Of a stretch of DNA of 64,000 bases, positions 58,137 to 64,000 are shown piece after piece. The stretch is from Aurantiochytrium sp. KH105 (taxonomy: Eukaryota; Sar; Bigyra; Thraustochytrida; Thraustochytriidae), in contig BGKB01000153.1 of the NCBI GenBank assembly GCA_003116975.1, positions 62,001 through 126,000 of the forward strand, given 5' to 3'. The notes under the pieces are model-generated. The model made no database searches. It was not told where the DNA came from and was given only the letters and a program-made list of their open reading frames with translations. Each line of letters begins with the position of its first letter. Within the stretch, counting starts at the first letter, position 1. Position numbers and translations under genes: made by a program.

Positions 58137-58330
58137 AGCGGACGGGCGGGCGTAAAACACGCGCCATGGGAAAAGCGGGGCCCGGGCGGCTTCTCGGGCC
58201 GCGGCCGGCGCGGCTGGCTGGCAGGCTGGCTGGCAGGGAGGGCGGAAACGGAGGGAGGAAAGGAAACGAAATGAAAAAGGAAAAGCGCGGCGGCGCAGAG
58301 CGAGCGAGCGAAGGACTTGTGAGTTTAATG

Positions 58331-58361
58331 GTAGTCTAGTCTAGTCTAGTCTAGTCTAGTC
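58331..58361. repeat. CTAGT pentamer array
   Basis: About six units of CTAGT. Confidence 0.95.
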
Positions 58362-59140
58362 AAGCTAGTCTGGTCACTCACGTCCTCGGCGGGCGGGCGG
58401 GAGGGCACCTGCCTGTACTGCCCGTACGAGGAGAGTGACTGAACGGCCGGGCGACAGCGAAGCGGGCAACGGTGCAGGTAGGAGACAGGATGGAGAGCGG
58501 CCGTTGCGTTGGAGCAGGCACGTGCAGGCAGGCAGGCAGGCAGAGACGCGGTTGCCGCGGGTTGCCGCGCGCCCCACACCTGGATGTGCAAAGAGAGTGA
58601 GATTCGCCGCACCGACCGCGACCAGCCACCGGACACGCGGCAGGCGACTCGCGACGACAGCAGCGGTGTGGGTGGCCACGCGCATAGCCTGCCACTGCCC
58701 CAAGGAGAAGTGAATGCAGGTAGTAGAGGTGGTATACATACGAAACCGCGTGGCAAATCGCGAAAATTTTCTCTCTTCCCCTTCCTTACTTGCTTGCTTG
58801 CTTGCTTCCTTCCTTCCTTCCTTTTCTCCTTCTTCCCCCCCGTTCCTTTCCTTTCCTTTCCTTTCCTTTCCAAGCCAGGCAGTCACGGACCGGCCGGAGG
58901 TGTGGGGCTGGGCCGAAGTGGCACCTGAGTCAAGCTCCCGCAGACGGCGCAACATCGCCTGCTATATTTGCCCGCAGCTATGGACTGCCCGTGTAATTAC
59001 TTTCTGCCGTGGCCGCGGGTGGACGCGCCTCAAAACACGCCGGTGCGCGCGGTAACGGGCCTTCCCCGGCCCGTACTCCCTCCGAGGGCCCGCTGCCGCA
59101 CGCGCCCCGAGCTCTCTCTAGCCGGGCTTGCCCCGCATCG

Positions 59141-59170
59141 TCTCGTCTCGTCTCGTCTCGTCTCGTCTCG
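59141..59170. repeat. TCTCG pentamer array (6 units)
   Basis: Six perfect units; the complement of the ACGAG array at 49881-49910. Confidence 0.95.
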
Positions 59171-60482
59171 CCCAGGCCTCCCGGCAGCGGAGACGCGGCG
59201 CGGAGGCGCGCACTTCGCAGGGCGCGGGCAGGGTGCAGCGATTCTGGACAAGCCAGAGATGAAGGTGAATGACTCGGACGGATGAGTACACATGAACGAA
59301 CGGATGTATGGATGAATGGATGGATAGATGAATGAATGTCAATGTATGAAATGACAATGAATGAATAAATGAGAGCCTTGATGAATACAGCTGGCTGGTA
59401 GGTGTGGCAATGTGGCTGGCTGAAGGCAGAGTGACCGGAGGCGACCGTCTCTACGCGGGCCGCCTACACCAGCCCGCAGCTGTGGCGGTGTGGCGGAGCC
59501 TGTAGAAGCGGGGATAAGCAGGGGAGAACGGGGCTGAGTTGGAAGAGAGAGTCTCGTTCTTCCGGGACGAAAGGGAGGGGCGGGCTTGACAGCTCGGCGG
59601 CCTTTCTCCCGCGCCGAGACCGTCCCGCGCGCGGCAGCGTGCGCCGGTCCGGGCAGGGCGGTCGCCGTCTCGGCCTTTCTGCCTGGTGGAACCTCTCGCG
59701 TTCTCGGCCGGGCTGGCAGCCGCGATATGCAACGCGAGGCGCGGTGTTGGTGTGGGGGTTAAGGTGTAGCGGGAGATTTTAGGTTAGCTCGGTGCACGAG
59801 CGCGTGTGCACGGAAACGAATGTATACTACGAAAAGCCAATAGCAAGCAAGCACTAGCAAGGTGAACGGCGAAGCACAACCGAAGCAAGGGCAGCTGGCT
59901 GATGACGATGACGAGGAAGGCCCAGCTCATACTAGCAGCACAGTCAATAAGCGAATGCTGCGTGTGCAGAGCAGAGCTGAGCAGTGCAGAGCAGTGCTGC
60001 GCGGACGACAAGTGTGTCGCTAAGATTGCGGCGTGGCACGACCTAAAAAACCAGTCCAGCGCAGTACAGTGCTGTGCAGCGCAGTGCAATGTCGCACGGG
60101 ACAAAGACGCTGAGCTCTAGCCTGGTCTGGCCCAGTCTGGCCCAGTCTGGCTGCTGGCACGATGGGTCGGCCCGCCGCGCGAACTTTGGCGCTGCACCTG
60201 GCAGCTATCTAGCCAGCTATAGCCAGCTTTTGAACACTGTAGAAGAACAAGGCAACCAATCATGCTTACTGTTAATCCATGCATCGGAGAGCCACAGGCG
60301 AACAGGCCGGTTCTAATATGTATTGGACTATACTGGTGCGGTGACAAAGATTGCCTCTTTTTGCTGTCCCCCTCTTTCCTTTTGAAGCCCCAGCCCTCAC
60401 GCTCTTTCTTATGGCTGGCGCTGCACCGTTGCACAAGTGCAATCCCTCGCTCGCGTGCGCGTGCCGGGACAGTGCGAAGCGT

Positions 60483-60893
60483 TCAGAACTTTCTTAAAGT
60501 GCTCTCGCACGCTCCGACCACGAGCCAGAGGCTTTCCTGAAGGCTGCTGTCAAAGGCGTAGGAGAAAGCTTCACGGCCACTTGACACAGGAGTCTGAATG
60601 AGTGCATGGTTGGCCCGTCGTGAGTTGTAATGCACGCGAGCATAAAGTCTATTTCCATGTTTTCTTCTTTCCATTATTCTTCCTTTTCCTTCCCAAGAAA
60701 GAAACTGTCTTACTTGGGCCTCTCGTTCCGGCTGAGCGTACTTGTCGAACGGCATGACAGCGAAACGCAGCTGGAAGCTCCGAAGCAAGGCCTCAGATAG
60801 GGTTGCGCTCATTTCGGGTTGCGCTCGTTTCGGATTGAAGTCCTGTTGTCGCAGTTTCTGTCGTCCGTCTTCGCGATGCCCGTGTGCTTGCAT
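60483..60893 (-). CDS. Hypothetical ORF, possibly an exon
   Basis: An ATG-initiated frame of 136 codons (a second ATG at 60812 begins MSATLSEALLRSFQLRF). The amino-acid composition is ordinary and partly helical, unlike the repeat-derived frames nearby. A GTAAGA donor-like site after REAQ (60713) is followed by purine-rich, intron-like sequence, so the real exon may be 60893-60714. I could not find a partner exon or a family match. Confidence 0.3.
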   Translation of the reverse strand: MQAHGHREDGRQKLRQQDFNPKRAQPEMSATLSEALLRSFQLRFAVMPFDKYAQPEREAQVRQFLSWEGKGRIMERRKHGNRLYARVHYNSRRANHALIQTPVSSGREAFSYAFDSSLQESLWLVVGACESTLRKF

Positions 60894-61355
60894 CGATAAT
60901 CTCCTCGTCAAGGGCGTGACTGAGCCTCTGACGATTTTACTTCGTCTCAATGCGTGCGTGCTTGCTTGTCTTCTTGAAAACAGTCAGACAAGCGAACGCC
61001 TCAAGTAGCGCTCCCGTCCTGTCGTTGAACACGGAAAATCAATCATACACCAAATCGACAACAACAACAAAAACAACAATTTCTTATCAAGGCGCAAAAA
61101 GCCTTGCTTCTGCAAAGAGTCCAACACAGACAAAACTTTTGCCATCTCATGCTCAAATATACAATGACACAGTCACTCGCCCGCATCCACAATGAACGCT
61201 GACTGTGTGCGGAAAAGTAGTGCTTCTCCGAAGCCCAAAACGTGATGCTTGCTTGAAGCGCAAAAACAGGCTCTTTGTGAAGCTGAAAGCGCGACGCTTT
61301 CTTCAAAGTTCAAAAAGCAACGCTCCCTCGAAGCTGAAAGGGAAAAAACCACTCT

Positions 61356-61874
61356 TCAAAGCTCTGGCATCTGCCCAGGTACGGAAGGAGCCGAGCTCTT
61401 TTGCCTGCGCAACGAGGTCTTCATGCGCATGATCAGGGGTGCCGGCGACCCTTTCTTGCGCTCCGTGCTCTTTGCTTTGGCGTTCTTCTTCTTACGACGA
61501 AGCGTGCTCGCTTGAATACGCTCAATGTCATGTTGGATCTGCAGCACAGCCTCGAGGTCCTCGTCAACAGTCCGCAGCACCTGTGATGCCCGAGCTGCGT
61601 TGGAAAATTCGAGTGCCGCAAGGTAAGGCGTCCCTTGTTTGCAGCTCTTGTGCACCTTGGCGCGCAGCGCAACATCTTCTTGCCTTTGCGCCTCTGGGTC
61701 GAGATCCTCCGGCGTCTCCTCGATTTCCTCTCGAGTCTCCTCGTCATCGGTCATGCCCTCGTCATCTCGCTCGTCCCGCGTATCGCGCCAAGTTCCCCTG
61801 TTCCGTGGGGACACCGATGAGTCTTGTGCGCCCGACGCCCGCAGCGCTCTGGAGAGAGACTTGCGCAGACTCAT
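61356..61874 (-). CDS. Charged small protein, paralogue B
   Basis: 172 residues, ATG at 61874. It starts MSLRKSLSRALRAS, has an acidic middle (DDEGMTDDEETREEIEE) and a helix at 84-120 (YLAALEF...SQVLRT...IQHDIERI) homologous to paralogue A. A basic tail follows (TLRRKKKNAKAKS...MRMKTSLRRQKS). Length, charge order (basic-acidic-helix-basic) and strand agree with paralogue A. Three 10-bp gctctgcgcc units lie about 27 bases upstream of the ATG. No known family is recognised. Confidence 0.7.
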   Translation of the reverse strand: MSLRKSLSRALRASGAQDSSVSPRNRGTWRDTRDERDDEGMTDDEETREEIEETPEDLDPEAQRQEDVALRAKVHKSCKQGTPYLAALEFSNAARASQVLRTVDEDLEAVLQIQHDIERIQASTLRRKKKNAKAKSTERKKGSPAPLIMRMKTSLRRQKSSAPSVPGQMPEL

Positions 61875-61900
61875 CTTCTCCCCTCGCGTCTCGTTGCTCG

Positions 61901-61930
61901 CTCTGCGCCGCTCTGCGCCGCTCTGCGCGC
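61901..61930. repeat. 10-bp tandem repeat, leader of paralogue B
   Basis: gctctgcgcc is repeated three times (last copy slightly changed) about 27 bases upstream of the ATG at 61874. Confidence 0.85.
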
Positions 61931-63390
61931 CTACGCGTGGGCCTCTGCGCCTTCCTCTGCTGGTCGCTTGGTCGCTTGGTTCTCGCCAGAGGCCTCGTAG
62001 GAAGAGGGGGAGGGTTAGGCCTCTGCTTGTCGAGGGGCCTGTTCCGTTGCGGGTTTGCTTGCACGATGCTAGCCCTGCTCGCTTGACGTTCCATCACGTT
62101 CACCCAGGATTGACAAGTGAGAGACCCCGATGACTGGTGGAGCGTGAAGTTGAAGTTTTTAATCACGCCAGGCAAGTATAAAAGCCTGACAAGTAAGCTG
62201 GCAAGCTGGCTTGCACTTGAACGAGAACCACACCCACCCCAATTGGCCGTTCCAACCTCTTTCAAAGTTTCCATTATACAAGCAATAAAGCCGAAAATCG
62301 ACATCGTCCAGCTTTGTCTGAGGCCTTGTCACTGCTATCCACCAGAAAGGTGGCCAGACGTTGGTCTTCGCACACGGCCACAGCAGCACTCACTCTGACT
62401 CCTTAGTCATCATTTTTCATTATTTTATGATTTACTGTTACGTAGGCCTAGTGCACAAGTCAACTAGCAAGCTGGCTTGCCAGCTTGCGAGCAAGCAAGC
62501 AGGCACACACGCAAGCAAAAGTCTGCACAAGTCTACTCATTCCACGAACCACCTATACCTTTGTAAAGAATAGGCAGACAAGCAGCTAGCAAGCAGACAA
62601 GTAGACTCACCAATCGCGATCGGCGCGCTGCGAGCTCGGCCATGCGATCCCACTCGCAGGCTCGACACACGATTCACACCTCCATCGAGCATGTCACCTG
62701 CATAGTGCTGCTGCTTCGAACGATGGCGTCGACGATGCCGCTTACCTCGCGCGCGCGCGAACCACGAGCGTCCCTGGTGTGTAGAAAGTGTGAAGAATTC
62801 TGAGCAGGAGAAGCAACACTTCTTGTGGCCATCGCAAGAAAGCCAGCCAGTTTCTGGAAGCATCGAATGATAAGAATTCCTCTATACAGAGCCTATGTAT
62901 ACCTTGCTCGCCCCTTGGCCGAAAAGGAGCCCAAAGCAAAGCTCAACTGCAGCCAGGGGGGCGATGACCACCGACCAACGAGCAACTAGCACGGGACAGC
63001 AACAAGCACCCATCAGGTCACACCACCTCTTTGGAGCAAAGAAAAGAGCCAATGCGGAAATTTTTCGCATCAAGCCTCAATCCTTAAGGTTAGTATGCCG
63101 AGGCAAACATGATCTAGTTTGATTCGAGCCTCAGATCCAAACGCAGATTCAGGAAAAACTAGTACCTTCCAATCTCATTTTCGGGTAATAAGTAGCCTAC
63201 GCCCACGACAGCGACAGAGCGTGCTTTTTTTTAAGAGAAAACATTGCTAATCTCCTTTCTCAGAGACACTTGTCTTACGCCTGTGAAGACGCAAGGTCAG
63301 TGTTCTAGATCCGCAAGGGCCATATTTTTAAGATCCGCAAAGGCAAAGATCAAGATCCGCGTCGGTTAGCGCCTCGACGTTATCGTACAG
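61931..63390. other. Spacer without supported gene
   Basis: No supported gene. It includes AGCA/GCAA-type short repeats near 62460-62600. Several short minus-strand frames of ordinary composition occur, none with a recognisable motif and a proper start. Confidence 0.5.
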
Positions 63391-63612
63391 TCATTCGCTC
63401 ACCTCCCTGCACCTCTTGCTGAACTGGCACGTCATAAGCTCAAAGTAAATCCGTCCTACAATCGCTTGGTCAACAAGTACGAGATCTAGCCCAAGGTCCC
63501 CTTGTCCACTAACAGACGTATACGCAGTACGAATCTGGCCGTGCGTGCGGAGCGGATCACGACTGTTCTGGCTCTTGCCTTTGCGGCATAGACAGACAAC
63601 TTTCAAAAACAT
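63391..63612 (-). pseudogene. Possible cyclophilin-like fragment
   Basis: An ATG frame of 73 codons. Its second half (LDLVLVDQAIVGRIYFELM...) resembles the first strands of cyclophilins, where a FDIxI..xxxGRIxxEL pattern is typical. The frame ends after CREVSE; a GTGAGC donor-like site follows CRE, so it could be a first exon. The remaining cyclophilin domain was not found downstream, so a relic is equally likely. Confidence 0.22.
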
Positions 63613-63807
63613 TTTTTTCTTTTTCAGGGTTAGTATAGTTTGGTCAAGGTTGTGTGCAAATCGGGTCCTCTCTTGCAGTCAGGCAAGAGGTGCATTGCGC
63701 TAGAATCTTCACGCGCATCAATCAATGGTCAAGGTGGTAAAATGATCGGTCCACAGGCTTGCGTGAAGAAAAGGGAGGCAGGGTGGAAAGAGCGGTATGC
63801 GTCGCAT

Positions 63808-64000
63808 TCAAAAGCTCGGGCGCCTCCCTTCAGAGGCCTCGGGCAACCGCAAGCTCTTGATCAACTTTCGACCAGTCCGGAAAATTCCAGTGCCCCGTCG
63901 GCCACTTCTCGCGGGCTGAGCAGGTGCCGCCGCCGCTCCCGAATCAGAATCATCATCGGCGAATGCCTTTGCAGCAGCTTCTTTGCGCCTTCGCAAGCTT
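63808..64000 (-). CDS. Probable charged small protein, paralogue C (3' end only)
   Basis: An open frame enters from the right edge and stops at 63808, giving the last 64 residues. It begins (S)LRRRKEAAAKAF, then an acidic/Ala-rich stretch and GIFRTGRKLIKSLRLPEASEG. The SLRRRK start and the basic (K)SLR-rich end correspond to the STLRRKKKNAK and MKTSLRRQKS region of paralogue B. The strand and tail layout agree. The diagnostic helix lies outside the window, so this is inference. Confidence 0.45.
   Translation of the reverse strand, partial: SLRRRKEAAAKAFADDDSDSGAAAAPAQPARSGRRGTGIFRTGRKLIKSLRLPEASEGRRPSF

Larger units (their letters stand above)
56476..60482. other. Four-kilobase gene-free repeat region
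   Basis: No gene is supported. Arrays: GCAG near 56647-56667, CTTTG at 57515-57542, GATGC/GAGGC at 58061-58136, CTAGT at 58331-58361, CTTG/CTTC near 58787-58820, CTTTC near 58845-58870, TCTCG (six units) at 59141-59170 and ATGA/ATGG near 59290-59370. Open frames on both strands are compositional. Confidence 0.6.

Overview
This window is nuclear DNA from an intron-poor, GC-rich eukaryote using the standard code. The gene set (soluble-adenylyl-cyclase-like protein, ARL6-like GTPase, cofilin, TFIIE-beta, DNA-PKcs-like kinase), very long single-exon genes, a few GT-AG introns and tandem-repeat-rich spacers fit a heterokont protist, perhaps a thraustochytrid/labyrinthulomycete. That placement is inference; no marker gene in the window proves it.

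Layout. 0.4-11.4 kb (minus strand): an ADCY10-like cyclase/NTPase ending in a PH domain, then two tandem ER-type DnaJ genes (DNAJB12/14 type) whose lumenal DUF1977-like module is repeated three and two times. 12.4-19.1 kb: an ORF remnant next to a 105-bp tandem repeat, cofilin with an intron directly after its ATG, a spliced gene joining several membrane helices to an ARL6-like GTPase, and a divergent coiled-coil gene. 19.2-21.7 kb: a PH-domain protein divergent from an RraA-family enzyme. 22.0-38.0 kb: a 4764-codon intronless PIKK with intact kinase motifs, best read as DNA-PKcs, sharing a 509-bp head-to-head promoter with TFIIE-beta. 38-43 kb: no supported gene, but a mosaic of different tetra- and pentanucleotide arrays. 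43.2-45.2 kb: acetyl-CoA synthetase with extreme codon bias. 48.1-49.1 kb: a spliced bHLH-like gene. 52.2-55.0 kb: an ACC-synthase-like aminotransferase with an N-myristoylation signature, and a DUF4476 protein. 55.8-64 kb: two paralogous small charged proteins and the probable 3' end of a third at the window edge.

The clearest cross-gene pattern is that about nine genes carry a short 4- or 5-bp tandem array (often GCTN or its complement) close upstream of the start codon. The three introns inferred here have good donors, restore exact reading frames and share a CTGAC/TTGAC branch-like motif. Starts were moved to ATG where the longest open frame begins at GTG, TTG or CTG.

The cyclase, the ARL6-like GTPase and perhaps the coiled-coil protein could belong to flagellar signalling. 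DNA-PKcs implies Ku-dependent end joining. Acetyl-CoA synthetase feeds cytosolic acetyl-CoA to lipid synthesis. These links come from family knowledge, not from the sequence itself.
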